Positions 32,705 through 44,094 of a stretch of 64,000 nt of DNA are shown here, in pieces. A program made the translations under genes and the position numbers. The notes beneath the pieces are model-generated. The model was not told where the DNA came from, made no database searches, and saw only the letters and a list, made by a program, of their open reading frames with translations. This DNA comes from Apostichopus japonicus (Eukaryota; Echinodermata; Holothuroidea; Aspidochirotida; Stichopodidae). Each line of letters begins with the position of its first letter. The stretch's first letter is position 1. The stretch spans positions 6,167,501 to 6,231,500 of the forward strand of contig NC_092581.1 in NCBI RefSeq assembly GCF_037975245.1. The letters are read 5' to 3'.

Positions 32705-32921
32705 TAGTATGTATAAACTCTAGTTTTGATGATAATGACATTTACTTACCAATATATAAGTTATACAGGTTCTTCCTGTAACATATTGCTCTCTATACTT
32801 TCAAGATAAGTCCCAGAGTTTGTAACGGTTTATTGTTTACATTCACATTCACTTCCCAAATTGCGGAATAGTCTCTTACTGAACTCTTGCCAAGACCGGT
32901 TTTCCCGCCTTATCCTTACCA

Positions 32922-33293
32922 ATGATATTTGTCAATAATGAAGGACTGGTCGTCACTCCGTGTTTTCAACTAGTGCACGATATTCCTTGTAAAGTGTATA
33001 CCTCCTTGGGGCCTGATACGTGGCAACTTAAGAACCAGCTCCAGTATGAATACCCTCCACAATGCGCAACTGGTTGCCAAGAAGAAAATCAATTTTGTAA
33101 GAGCAAAACAGGTGGAGAATTTTACCTAGCACTATCTGGGACGTTAGAAGGCAAAGCGAGGATTCAATATTCCATACCAGCGGGTCGTATACAGGTCAGA
33201 GTTCTTGGCAGACTAGGGAGCACAGTCGTAGTACAACGCGCCACGAGGGACGAATATGAATTATTCATCTATATTGCAAGATTAAGCTTATGA
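32922..33293 (+). CDS. Unassigned 123-residue open frame
   Basis: Reads MIFVNNEGLVVTPCFQLVHD, then PCKVYTSLGPDTWQLKNQ, CATGCQEENQFCKSKTGGEF and ends FIYIARLSL. There are six cysteines and a balanced composition, so it looks more like real coding than most frames here. The upstream bases TTATCCTTACCA are not a clear acceptor. No domain is recognised. It may be a single exon of an unseen gene or a relic. Confidence 0.3.
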   Translation: MIFVNNEGLVVTPCFQLVHDIPCKVYTSLGPDTWQLKNQLQYEYPPQCATGCQEENQFCKSKTGGEFYLALSGTLEGKARIQYSIPAGRIQVRVLGRLGSTVVVQRATRDEYELFIYIARLSL

Positions 33294-33454
33294 ATAACTG
33301 GTGTATTAATCTGAGCACACTCGAGAGCGTTCATTCGCACAATATGTACAAAGCGAAAAGTTTCTACCAGCGTTAGTGGTAAAGATGTCTGTTAGTTTTT
33401 GTTCCGTTTCCTATGTTGGTCACGATGAAGATTCCGACAGATATGCCAGTGCTT

Positions 33455-33610
33455 CTCGCTTCACGGCCTTTTGGCTAAGATCATGTGTAGTATCTGTTCC
33501 CTTTCGATGGGAATGGGTGATACACACCCGACGATGATCACACAGTCACAGTCCCGCTGCAAGGGGACTGGGATTGAGAGCGGATCAGTCGTTCGGTAGT
33601 TTGGTTTTCG
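33455..33610 (+). ncRNA. U2 snRNA-like 5' domain, probable chimeric pseudogene
   Basis: From 33455 the sequence matches the first 45 nt of metazoan U2 snRNA with about three changes, including GGCCTTTTGGCTAAGATCA and the branch-point-pairing GTGTAGTATCTGTTC. After 33499 the U2 stem IIa, the Sm site and the 3' stem-loops are absent. Instead there are small hairpins (CCC TTTCGAT GGG; GGGTGATACACACCC; CAGTCCC GCTGCAA GGGGACTG). U2-dependent splicing would need the missing parts, so this is most likely a chimeric retropseudogene or a U2-derived repeat; a divergent U2-like RNA is possible. Confidence 0.6.
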
Positions 33611-33884
33611 TGCTCAGATTCTTTCCTGGGTGACTTTTCTTAAAAAGTATGTCAGTGCTAATGTTAACTTGGACGTATAGACATGAGTCGTCTTCATTGA
33701 TAAAATCAATCAGTTATTCTAGTCCTTTATGAGAAGCATTTCGTATCATAGGTTTATAGTGCAAACATTTGCATGTCGTCAATGGGCTATTGACACTATG
33801 CCAAGCGAGATTTTGGGACTAGTATAGCATTCCATATAGTCCCGCCTTTGCCATTCGTACACATTTAGCCTGCTGATTTAGGTA

Positions 33885-34215
33885 TAACTTAATATATGTT
33901 CAGGCTTATTCATGCTAACTTAGGCGAGCATTTTACTTGGCCTTTACTTTTTACTTGCTCATGAATTTTATTATAAGTAATAGCTATCTGGACCCCGTGC
34001 CCAAACCCTGTATGTTCAGATTTCAACACTTTTCCATTCATGGACTCCTTGGAACATCGACACAGTGACACTCTACTATACGCAGTACGTGACAGTAACT
34101 CTCTCACTACGACTGCTACTGTACTATAACATGTTATAGCCTTAGTTACGTTATATCTGATTACGTACTTTCACTGGTCGTGACAATTAAGAGTGTAGCA
34201 AGGAAATATGAATAT
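33885..34215. repeat. Direct repeat, left copy (matches 35770-36060)
   Basis: ATGTTCAGGCTTATTCAT, GCTCATGAATTTTATTATAA, GTAATAGCTATCTGGACCCC and ACTTTTCCATTCATGGACTC are all repeated in order at 35770-36060, with about 85-90% similarity by eye. The two copies bracket the GGTGCTACTACCC minisatellite. Confidence 0.85.
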
Positions 34216-34369
34216 CCATACTTAAAACCCACATAATATGAATAATTCATAATTCTTGAGCCCCTCGCGGTACCACGCAAAATAAAAAAATTGCGAGCGG
34301 GACAGACTCAAAGCAGTATAAATATGGAATGCAAAAGTACCTCAGGTAGCGTTTCGACCCTAAGCAGAT

Positions 34370-35460
34370 GTTGCTCCTACCCTAAATAGTGCGACTACTC
34401 TGAACAGGAGGTGCTACTAGCCTGAACAGGTGCTAATGCCCTATACAGGAGGTGCTGCTATCCTAAACAGGAGCTGCTACTACCCTGAAGAGGAGGTGCT
34501 ACTACCCAATACCGTAGGTGCTGCTACCCTTAACAGATGGTGCTACTACCCTGGACAGGAGGTGCTACTACCCTGAAGAGGAGGTGCTACTGCCTTGAAC
34601 TGGTGCTACTACCTATACAGGAGGTGCTACTACCCTAAACATGAGCTACTACTACCCTAATAGGAGCTGCTACTACCCTGAAGAGGAGGTGCTACTAACC
34701 TGAACACGAGGTGCTACAACCCTGAACAGGAGTTGCTACTACCCTATACAGGAGGTGCTGCTACCCTAAGCAGATGGTGCTACTACCCTGGACAGGAGGT
34801 TCTACTACCCTGAAGAGGAGGTGCTATTACCCTGAACTGGTGCTACTACCTATACAGGAGGTGCTACTACCCTAAATATGAGCTGCTACTACCCTAGCAG
34901 GAGCTGCTACTACCCTGAAGAGGAGGTGCCACTAACCTGAACATGAGGTGCTACAACCCTGAACAGGAGGTGCTACTACCTATACAGGAGGTGCTGCTAC
35001 CCTAAACAGATGGTGCTACTACCCTGGACAGGAGGTTCTACTACCCTGAAGAGTAGGTGCTACTACCCTGAACATGAGGTGCTATAACCCTGAACAGGAG
35101 GTGCTACTACCTATACAGGTGGTGCTACTACCCTAAACAGATGGTGCTACTACCCTGGACAGGAGGTTCTACTACCCTGAAGAGTAGGTGCTACTACCCT
35201 GAACATGAGGTGCTATAACCCTGAACAGGAGGTGCTACTACCTATACAGGTGGTGCTACTACCCTAAACATGAGATGCTACTACCCTAAAGAGGAGCTGC
35301 TACTACCATGAAGAGGAGGTGCTACTAACCTGAAGAGGAGGTGCTGTTATCCTGAACAGGAGGTGCTACATCCCTAAATAGGTGGTGCTACTACCCTGAA
35401 CAGGAGGTGCTACTACCCTGACAGGAAGTGCTACTACTCATAAGTGACTACACTACTGTA
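34370..35460. repeat. 22-bp minisatellite GGAGGTGCTACTACCCTGAA
   Basis: About 45 copies of a 20-24 bp unit, with higher-order repeats (for example 35035-35130 and 35150-35250 are nearly identical). Derived short units continue to about 35620, ending with GTGGCGTTAATACCCTAA, which is repeated at 41485-41510. Confidence 0.93.
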
Positions 35461-35469
35461 AAAGGTGGC

Positions 35470-35720
35470 GCTACTACTCTAAACCTAAACAGCAGGCGAC
35501 GCTGATGCTATATATATGTGGCAATGCTACTGTAAATTAGTGGCGTTAATACCCTAACCGGAAGGTGCTGCTACTCCAAGTTGGAGTCGCTTCTACCCCA
35601 AACAGAAGTCGCTACTACTCTGTACCACGACCTGTTCCCATTAAAATCTTCGGGTTATTCCTTGGTGGAGATACGTATCCCGCCTTCTAGCAGCACTGAA
35701 GAGATGTAGTGTTTCACTTG
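35470..35720. repeat. Minisatellite flank, also found at 41350-41670 and 36640-36740
   Basis: ATTAGTGGCGTTAATACCCT, AGTTGGAGTCGCTTCT and GGAGATACGTA appear here and at 41480-41630. GCGCTACTGCT and CAATGCTACTGTAAA appear here and near 36670-36730. The array and its flanks therefore belong to one dispersed repeat. Confidence 0.8.
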
Positions 35721-35769
35721 AAGACAAGTTAAGGTCACATGCCGTTTTTGAAAACAGAGTGCTGTACCA

Positions 35770-36060
35770 CATATGTTCAGGCCTATTCATAGACAAGTGT
35801 TATACTAGGCCTAAAATGTATACTTGCTCATGAATTTTATTATAAGTAATAGCTATCTGGACCCCATGCTTAAACCCTGTATATGTTCAGATTTCAACAC
35901 TTTTCCATTCATGGACTCTTTGGAACATCGACACAATGACACTCAACTATTCGCATTAGCTGACTGTAATTACCTGACAACGACTGCTATTGTACTATAA
36001 CATGTTGTAGCCTAACTTATTCATATTTCCTTGCTACACTGCAGTCACGACCAGTGAAAG
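35770..36060. repeat. Direct repeat, right copy (matches 33885-34215)
   Basis: Second copy of the bracketing repeat; it runs into the left arm of the 80-bp palindrome. Confidence 0.85.
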
Positions 36061-36120
36061 TAAGTAATCAGATATAACGTACGTTATATCTGGATACTTA
36101 CTTTCACTGGTCGTGACTGC
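36041..36120. repeat. 80-bp palindrome
   Basis: Two 40-bp arms meet at ACGTACGT without spacer; 38 of 40 positions pair (GCAGTCACGACCAGTGAAAG ... ). Part of the arm occurs singly at 34160-34190. Confidence 0.95.
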
Positions 36121-36189
36121 GCATGATGTATCTCCACATGTCAATCATCACCGAAATCGGGATTTGGAATATGTTAATGAGCTAAATCA

Positions 36190-36600
36190 ATGATATGTCG
36201 ATTTAAATAGGTATTTGTCAATTTGAGTTGCTAGAAACTGGTATAAGTACAAGGAAAGTGACTTCTACCGATATAATTCGACATAACATCGATTTAAACT
36301 GGTAGATGTCGATTTAAATTGACATATACCGATTTATTGACATATCATCGATTTAAATTGGTATATGTCGATTTAAATCGGTATATGTCGATTTAAACTG
36401 GTATAAGTCGAATTAAATTGGTATGTGTCGATTTAAATTGACATATACCGATTTAAATTGACATTCCATCGATTTAAACTGGTATATGTCGATTTAAATT
36501 GGTATATGTCGATTTAAGTTGGTTTATGTCGATTTAAATCGATGATATGTCGAATTAAACTGGTATATGTCGATTTAAATCGGTAGAAGTCGATTCCTCA
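36190..36600. repeat. 20-bp minisatellite CGATTTAAATTGGTATATGT
   Basis: About 20 units, several of them in reverse orientation (GACATATACCGATTTAAAT), so the array is locally self-complementary. Confidence 0.92.
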
Positions 36601-36744
36601 CGATTTGAGACTGATGGCCCGCCATAACACTGAACATGAGGTGCTACTAATCATATGCTACTGTAAATGGTGGCGCTACTGCTCAACATGCGACGCTACT
36701 GCTGCTATAGGCGCCAATGCTACTGTAAACTAGAACAACTACAT

Positions 36745-37044
36745 GTCATTGTATAGTCTTGGCCAAGTCGTTTGTATTACTCTTTTTCTCGCGTACAAAC
36801 TGTACATGCCTCAGAGTCCGTTTCTGCCTACCACGAATGTCCTTGTCCACTGTATTTTACATGTCTATACGGATCTGTGCGATACAAACATAGTATCAAT
36901 CTAAAGCGTTGTCGCGGGCGTTCTCTGGAAAGTACAGCAAATATATACGGGAAAATAGCTTTGTGAAAAAGAAAGGTACACTATAGGCTGTACATACTAG
37001 GGTCTTAACAAGACTAGTCATTGTAGAGCTAGGAAGTGGTGAAA
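36745..37044. other. No gene recognised
   Basis: Short open frame at 36772-36966 without family or splice support. Confidence 0.4.
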
Positions 37045-37165
37045 GTTAGTTAGTTAGTTAGTTGAATTCATTTATTTGTTTTATCGCCAATTGTGTACAA
37101 TGGTAAAGGAAGTCTCCTATAAAGTCTTAAAAAGACTTAACAAGGTAGGAGACTCCCTGGAAAAG
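37045..37165 (-). mobile_element. 3' end of a CR1-group LINE, truncated
   Basis: The minus strand shows GGGAGTCTCCTACC, TTGTTAAGTC TTTTTAA GACTT, TAGGAGACTTCC, then AATAAATGAATTC and an AACT microsatellite tail. The same stem-loop order and several loop bases occur in the 3' UTR of the LINE at 58901-58950, with paired substitutions. No coding part is attached. Confidence 0.65.
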
Positions 37166-37367
37166 AAAAGCAAAATGTACAAATATATATAATACCGTAT
37201 ATACGTTGTATACATTATATAAGTTATTGATATTCAATGGAGGGGTCTTTGTTACTGCAACCTTGTGAAGCTATTTCGGTCACGAAGAAGCCAGTTCGGC
37301 ATTTGGTCCCTTAACGTATAGACCAAAGCTAGGCTATATCGTGTAATGTTTATAAACAGTACTCAGT

Positions 37368-37754
37368 CAGTGGCGGAGCGTCCATATACAGTCAGGGGGG
37401 GGGGGGCAGATGCCCCCCCCCCCCTCCTGACGGACTCAAATGGACTGCTGGCGCCCTTTTCAGCTTTTTACCACTTTTTACTTATTCGCGATTATTGACT
37501 TTTTTAATTGCGCTCTCATCTACCTATTGACATTTGTCACATTTTGTTGGCGATGACACCTATTTATTCTCCGTTTATCAGCAAATTAGCAAGGCCCGGA
37601 AAGGGTCATTTCCAGCGATCTAGGGAGTATCTTTACTCAAAAATTTTCTGTACGCTCCGCGCCAACCTGTGGTGGCGCTCCGCTTAGAAAGTGTCGAAAG
37701 CGCCCCTTGGGACCATTCTCGACCCCCTGACCAATACCCCTAGCTCCGCCACTG
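37368..37754. mobile_element. hAT-type nonautonomous element, family B, full length
   Basis: CAGTGGCGGAGCG left and CTAGCTCCGCCACTG right. The interior has G then C runs (37395-37421) and the common module (37590-37700). It is the inverse-orientation relative of 3292-3680. AGTACTCA and AGTACTCT near the ends suggest an imperfect 8-bp duplication. Confidence 0.82.
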
Positions 37755-37984
37755 AGTACTCTAGCTAGCATGCGCCTGTAACATAAACGAAGAAATGATG
37801 ACTAAAACCATCCCAGATTAACCGGACAACCAAGCTGTCAATCATGAATCACGCCTGTTCGCGCGTGACAGAGTCCTGGACACTGATTGGTCAAATTGAA
37901 CAACACGTTAACTTACTGTACCCTCGCTGCTAGATGGCGATTTTTTACAAACATACGGTGGTTTACGCCGAAGGCCTAATGCCC

Positions 37985-38415
37985 ATATATGGATGGCAAC
38001 AAATTTAGCCAGATAAAATTTTATATGGGCCATATAAAAGTGTATCTGGATTTTCTTTATATCAACCAGATAAAGTTTTATCTGGCCCAGATATGGAAGC
38101 CATAAACTTCACCCATATAAAATTTTATATGGGCCATGTAAAAGTTTATCTGGATTTTCTTTATATCAACCAGATAAAGTTTTATCCGGCCCAGATATGG
38201 ATGCAATAAAAGTTAACCAGATAAAATTTTATATGGGCCATATGAAACTTCATTTTATATCAAGTTATATCTGCCCACTGATTTTTTTTTCTGGCGAGAT
38301 ATAAATTCCAGATCTGTAGCAGATCTGGCCCATTCCAGATCTGTAGCAGATCTGGCCCATTCCAGATCTGGGCCAGATCTGGATTTTTATATCTGGACCA
38401 GATCTGGTATTTCGG
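37985..38415. repeat. Tandem repeat with ATATGGGCCATAT and CCAGATATGG units
   Basis: About 2.5 units of 110-120 bp containing CCAGATAAAATTTTATATGG, GTATCTGGATTTTC and AAGTTTTATCTGGCCCAGAT, then AGATCTGGCC repeats. Many words are self-complementary, so the array folds back on itself. Confidence 0.85.
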
Positions 38416-38425
38416 TAAGGGTCAA

Positions 38426-38686
38426 CTAAAACAGACACCCTACGTCCTGGATACGACTCCCCTCACACCGGCCTAGATATGGAAATTTGGGGACCTCAGC
38501 TACCTGCAGAAACTTAACGTATTTCCAGAACAGATACCATCCAACCAACTTTTTTTCAGAAACAGCTACACCGTCATAGGGAAAAGAAGTCCGTCTAGCC
38601 TCCAAATTTTTATCAGAACTAGAACCAACCGTTGAAGCCAGCCGCCAATCACCACCACTCATCGCCTCCTCCAACCCTAATAACAT
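38426..38686 (-). CDS. Unassigned open frame of 86 residues
   Basis: Reads MLLGLEEAMSGGDWRLASTV, then DKNLEARRTSFPYDGVAVSE and WYLFWKYVKFLQVAEVPKFP. It looks compositionally like protein but has no recognised domain, and its right border is just beside a repeat. Chance or relic coding cannot be told apart here. Confidence 0.2.
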   Translation of the reverse strand: MLLGLEEAMSGGDWRLASTVGSSSDKNLEARRTSFPYDGVAVSEKKLVGWYLFWKYVKFLQVAEVPKFPYLGRCEGSRIQDVGCLF

Positions 38687-39128
38687 GCCATCTTCCTGTC
38701 ACCGTCCAGCCACGTGTCTCTCCGAGCGGCCCACAAGTTCAAATTTAAATTTCCGATCTCTCATTTAGGAGTCTTATATTTACCGGTCAGGGGCTTTCGC
38801 CCCTGGCTCGCTGAAACGCCATTCGGCAGAAACAGCTATTTACAATACAATCTATGCTATAATGTACATGCCTAGCCTATATCATTGCACAAACACAACT
38901 CTCCGGTCTATTAAAAACTGCTTGGTCGCATTCCTGGCCCTGGTTGGTCATCAACCAAAAAACGTAATATATGCCATACACGGCGAATCACATACATACA
39001 ATAATAATCACTAGTTCCTATGTTGCAAGAGCTGAAATAGTACAGATAACGCGAGTTGTTGCGGGGGAAAAAAAACCGGTTAACATTTGTTGCTTGCAAC
39101 TTTTTGCAGGATTTTGTTAACTCAAATG

Positions 39129-41177
39129 CAGGCGCGTATCCAGGGGGGGCGTTGGGGGCGCGCGCCCCCCGGGAAAGAAAAAGAGGAGAGAAAAAAAAAG
39201 AGAAGAAAAAAGGAAAAAAAGAGGGGAAAAAAGGAAAAAAGAGGGGGAAAAGAGGAGGAGGAGGAGGAGAGGAAGGAAGGAAGGGGAAAAAAAGAAGGAG
39301 AGAAAAAGGAGAAAAGGAGGGAGTAGAAGTTAAACGCCAAGACACCGGGAAGAGAAAGAGGAACAGTGACATCATTACAGCGCTGAACCTATATACACAT
39401 CGCCGGGTAGTCAGTGACGGATCGAGGATTTCGGAAGGGGCGTGCGCCTCACCCTACCCCTTACAACGACAACTCCATTTTTGACGTTTTCATTTTTCCT
39501 CTCTCACTAATGTTTCAATATATGTATATACTATATATGGTCTATCATAACGCGTGTGTGTGTATGGACGCCTTAAACAATTGTGGTATGAAACCAACTG
39601 TGGCTGGTCTCGAACTCGACCGAGTCGTCGGGGACATGACGCACTTCGGGAATGGGGCGACCGCCCCCCCCCCCCGACTCCCGAGCATAATTTTTTATGA
39701 TATAAAAGTAAATTCGAAATAGAAAATGCTTAGATGCAACTTACAAGGCATGGGAAGTGTCATTTCCAGTGATCTGGGAGGCATTTTCGGCCAAAATTTC
39801 CTTGTACGCTTCGCGCCAACTCATGGTGGCGCTACGCTTAGATAGTTTGCCTACAGGCTTCGCCCCTCCCTTGGCAAATTATTCGCTACCCGCCTGTTCG
39901 AATTTGTGAAGCAAACAGCAGTTATCACATCATATCAGTGAGCATGAAAATGGCATTCCAGGATGAACAGCCTCAAAACTGTCTATGTGTGTAGTCAAAG
40001 GCGAAGGAGCCCAATTTGTTTTGGGGAGCTGTAACGACTTGCCCTAAAAACATTACCAAAATTTTCGCGCGCTCCGCGCGCGTTTAACATGTTAAAGGCC
40101 AATATCATAGAAGCAAGTATCGGTTTTTAAATCGCATGCCATCATGTACCCGTGCGGTCACTGAAAGTTGCGCAGTATACCGCGGGATGCTCATATAAAC
40201 TAAATATATATTGTCCTATGTAGATGGAGAAAAAGCATGGACGTCCAATTAGGTCAAAACTCTCTTTTACATTAGTAATGGCGAATTAGTCGGCAAAGCT
40301 TAGAACTTTATTTTAATTACCAAGGAGATCATTTTTAAACTATTCATTTCCTTTAGCTACATCATTGCAATGTATTTTACTTTCAGTATAGGTGCCCGAA
40401 AAATTCTCAGCATATTGCCCGAATTTTCAGAAAGAAATATTTCGTTAGCCCCCCCCCCCCCCCCCGCCTCCTTCACCTATGTGTGTAGTGTTCGGTTTCG
40501 GAAATATCTGGTATTTTTTTCATTTCCTTCAACCAAGTTTTATAATAGCCGTTATAGGCGGTTTAAATATTTGTACACCAATAAATTACTGTGTCTGAAT
40601 TTTCGAAAATTTACTGACCAACATTCTTCATCATACTTACCTCTATTCGTGCAATTTTGACCAGTCTGTTAGGGCCGGGAGCTGCTAGAGTAGCAGCTCC
40701 CTAGTTAGGGTTTCAAGGAGGTTTTTCTATATTGGTTGTCCATAGATGAAATTTTTTGCAACATTATGGGTATGTTTTGAAGTGAGTTTAATCACGAGAA
40801 ATGTGAATTTTGAAACTCTGAACAAAAAATGGGCTTAAACCCTTCAAAAGTGGGGCTGTCGGGTATTGTGGGCCGCGACATAGAATCACCTGCAAATAGC
40901 AATCCACGGGAGATGCGATGAGGTCGAGCATGATGTGTGACTGGTGACAATCTTCAAAAAGGTTATGAATGGGGAAAAAACTATTGGGAAATACTTGGTT
41001 CTCAGGCAAAAGTATACATCTGGTTGCTCATTTTCAAGCCCGAGAAGTGTCATTTCCGGTGATCTGGGGGTATCAAAACCAGAAATTTTCTTGTACGCTG
41101 CGCGCAACCCGATGGTGGCGCTCCGCTTAGATAGTAATTCGCGCCCCCCGGGTTACAAAATCCTGGATACGCCCTTG
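39129..41177. mobile_element. hAT-type element family D with nested insertions
   Basis: Begins CAGGCGCGTATCCAGGGGGG and ends TCCTGGATACGCCCTTG, an inverted pair. The same ends bound the short copy at 50184-50448. A purine-rich block (GGAAAAAGAGGGG type, 39175-39330) and the common module near the right end are shared. Internal parts 39340-39390 and 39895-41170 are paralogous to 47870-49160. Insertions visible inside include 39996-40481 and a C-rich piece around 39413-39895. The Glu/Lys or Ser/Phe-rich frames are low complexity. Confidence 0.75.
39996..40481. mobile_element. Family A hAT-type insertion with known empty site
   Basis: Ends CAAAGGCGAAGGAG and CTCCTTCACCTATG. The 8-bp TGTGTAGT flanks it at 39988-39995 and 40482-40489. 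The paralogous sequence at 48565-48572 has a single TGTGTAGT in the same context, that is, the pre-insertion site. It contains the CGCGCGCTCCGCGCGCG palindrome and one tandem unit, as in 3002-4015. Confidence 0.92.
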
Positions 41178-41349
41178 AAATGCGTTCAAATGTTAACCTG
41201 TCTTGTTCAAGTCGAGAATAACTTACCAAAGTATAGCATTTTAGGTATTGTTTTGAAGAAGTATGCTTCTCAAGGAGATTGTTTTCTTTACTTGTGCAGA
41301 ATTAACTGTTCGCCGCCACCATTCTTTGCAAATCTGGGTCGGGATTTTT

Positions 41350-41870
41350 GCTGTGTAGCCAACCTGTGAATTTGATATTGCTATGAAGAGTGTATGTTCA
41401 GCTGGCATTCACCAGTCAGCCATCAGATTAAGGAGCGGTCTATTAATCCCAATATTGTAGCCCGTATGCGCACGACAATAATTAGTGGCGTTAATACCCT
41501 AAACCGGAAGATGCTGCTTCTTCAAGTTGGAGTCGCTTCTTTCCCGAGTCACTACTACTCAATAAGCGCGACCTGTTTTCAAACTGCAGTGAAGGACACT
41601 ACAATGAAACTTCCTTGGCGGAGATACGTACTCCAGCCTTTTGGCCGCATTAAAGGGATGCAGTGTTACATACCAAGTTTAATTTTCAGCCGCTTAACAT
41701 ATTTGAGAAAAATTTAATGGAAATAGCTTTCTGCCTGGAAATTGTGAGTCAAAAAGACATCATGAGGAACAAACTATACGGCCAAAGATTTTTTAATCAT
41801 TTTACAATGCTAGGTTTAGACCATACTGGGCCAAGCTAACAGAATACCATGTATTGTATTTGTGTTCGGC
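41350..41870. other. Repeat-derived spacer, no gene
   Basis: Includes the copy of the 35.5-kb minisatellite flank (41480-41670). No independent gene seen. Confidence 0.55.
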
Positions 41871-41874
41871 TTTT

Positions 41875-42035
41875 TTCCTCATCCTCATCCTCATCCTCAT
41901 CCTCAAACCCCATCCTCATCCTCATCCTCAACCTCATCCTAATCTTCCTCCTCCTCCTCCTCCTCATCATCATCATCATCGTCATCATCATCCTCATCTT
42001 CATCCTCATCCTCATCCTCATCCTCATCCTCATCC

Positions 42036-42105
<70 letters not shown>

Positions 42106-42110
42106 CATTG
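41875..42110. repeat. TCATCC/TCA microsatellite
   Basis: CATCCT hexamers grade into uninterrupted CAT triplets. The poly-His, poly-Ile and poly-Met frames are translations of the repeat. Confidence 0.97.
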
Positions 42111-42519
42111 TTTTTCATCTTATTTATTCAAGAGTCATGTATATGTGGTACACATTTGTATTTACAATTTTGATAACTACATTTGTTATGTCAGCTCAAT
42201 GTTACAAAGGAATTATTAACAAAATGCGAAAAAAAGTTATTCGAATTTAGTATTTTTCCCTCTCTTCTGTTATAATTATATATGTATGTATAAATCCATA
42301 TATAAATCCATGTACACATACATAGATATGCACACATATGTACACACACACTAACATAAATAGGCACTATTCACATACATTCATAAATGCACAAATATTT
42401 TACTATACATACACTGTGAGCAAACAAACAAAGACACCTAGAAACAGCAAGGATGTCTAAACAACAATAAAATGAAATCCCAAGCAGAATACAGAAAAGA
42501 TTTAGGTAGACGACAGGCA

Positions 42520-43985
42520 GCTGGATAAATCAAGAATCGCAAAGATCATTAATTGAGTGAGAAAAACAAGTCCTTAACGCCATGTATTTTCTACGAGCAG
42601 AGCTAGTAGAATTTCGCTTACAAGCAATGTACTTTTCAACGTTAAGAATAAGTTTCATTTTATAGGAGAACTTGTAGCAATCAGGCTTAATTTTGATTGT
42701 TATGCTTACAATTGAAAATGAAAATGTGGTTCCTAAGATGCGGTGCAGAAACGAGAACTGGGAATATTGGATTTTAGCTTCAGAAAGCGTACGGGAAGGA
42801 ATCTTAAATATAGTTTACCAATCGTCCTGTGAGAAGTCAAAAGTAACGCTCCACTTAGCGCATGCTTTTGGCGGAAGTGAAATACAGTCAATCTACTGAG
42901 GATAGACCAACTGCGACTATTAGAATTGCGAGACACAAGATTGAAAAGGTGATCTTGCCGGTCCCCGACATCGTTTACAATACTGAGAGAATCTTTCCAA
43001 TTTCTAGGGATTGCAGAAATGATCCCATAAAAAACGAGTAAAGGGATATCTTAAAAGCTTCAATTTTGTCAGAAAAGCATTAAAGGGCAATTGCTTCCCA
43101 ACTGGCAAGAACATATCCCTAACAAACAGTAAACCGGCGTCGTGAAGCTTTTTGTCATAAACAATGGTAGTATCAATTCTAATAAAATAATTGTTCCAAA
43201 GGATTTGCTCACCGAAGAGTTCCGAAGGTTTCTTAAAGGTAGCTTTACTCCAGCCATACAAATTTGTCTTATGAAGGTATAGTTTTATTACAGGAAGTTA
43301 AGAGCATCAACAAAGCTGTGTACATGTATGATATTTTAACCTCCCTTTTCAATTAGGTTATACATAGTAAGTCTCCTAACTTTGTCAGGATTCCCGTTCC
43401 AAATAAAATCAAAAATAGTACTTTGGATCTTATTAATAAAATCTTTTGGAGGATTTGGCAGAACCTGAACAAGGAAAACGAGTTGACTGATCGCAAAAGA
43501 CTTCACGATTGTGTTTCTACCAGTAGGTGTGAGATCACGGCCATTCCAAACTCTAAGCTCGTGCTTCACAGCCTAGATAATTTCTGCTCATAATTTAAGC
43601 GAAAGAGATCGTAAACCATTGTGAGTAAAGTTGATATACCGAGATACCTGCAGATCGAAAGATTGGATTCACTGACATGAGCTGGATTCTTTAAAAGAAA
43701 AGGACCCAGGGAAAAACAGGAATTTGTTGAAATTAATTTAAGACCAGATGCTATTCGAAAATTCTCTAAAATCTTCAGCACCTTAACAGTACTGTTGCGG
43801 GTACCGTCTAAGAGGAAAGTGGTGTCGTCGGCATATTGCAGTACTTTGATTTCATGACCAACGATTCTTCTGTAATTGTCGCGGGGTCTTATCTCACAGT
43901 TATATCTGCCCAGATTGAACTTCAGTTGACGATGTACGTGGGGAGTAACTGGGTTACGCCAACACAAAATGTAAAGTAAAGTTAA
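42520..43985 (-). mobile_element. L1/Tx1-like LINE, 3' part of reverse transcriptase, degraded
   Basis: In minus-strand order: the catalytic motif QYADDTTFLLDG (about 43835), FRIASGLKLI, RYLGIS, then WNGRDLTPTGRNTIVKSFAI, SQLVFLVQVLPNPPKDFI and FIWNGN, then WSKATFKKPSELFGEQILWN, and last YIACKRNSTSSARRKYMAL near 42600. This order and wording match the thumb and C-terminal region of Tx1/L1-type ORF2. Breaks (43261-43336 and others) disrupt the frame, and the endonuclease and RT fingers are missing, so it is a 5'-truncated dead copy. Confidence 0.85.
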
Positions 43986-44094
43986 TAAATGTCTATACTC
44001 TACTTAAGAATATGAATGAGTGAATAAATGAATAACTGGAAGGATGGATGAATGGATGGAGATATGAATGAATGAATGAATGAATAATGAATGA

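Noticed and set aside
34370-35460. Possible CRISPR-like array
   Set aside because: The units are contiguous 20-24 bp repeats without unique spacers, and the genome is eukaryotic. It is a minisatellite.
39056-39484. Lys/Glu-rich and Ser/Phe-rich frames around a purine block
   Set aside because: They come from the GGAAAAAGAGG-type low-complexity interior of a family D transposon; the same block recurs at 50220-50370.
41836-42250. Histidine-, isoleucine- and methionine-rich frames
   Set aside because: Translations of CAT and CATCCT microsatellites.
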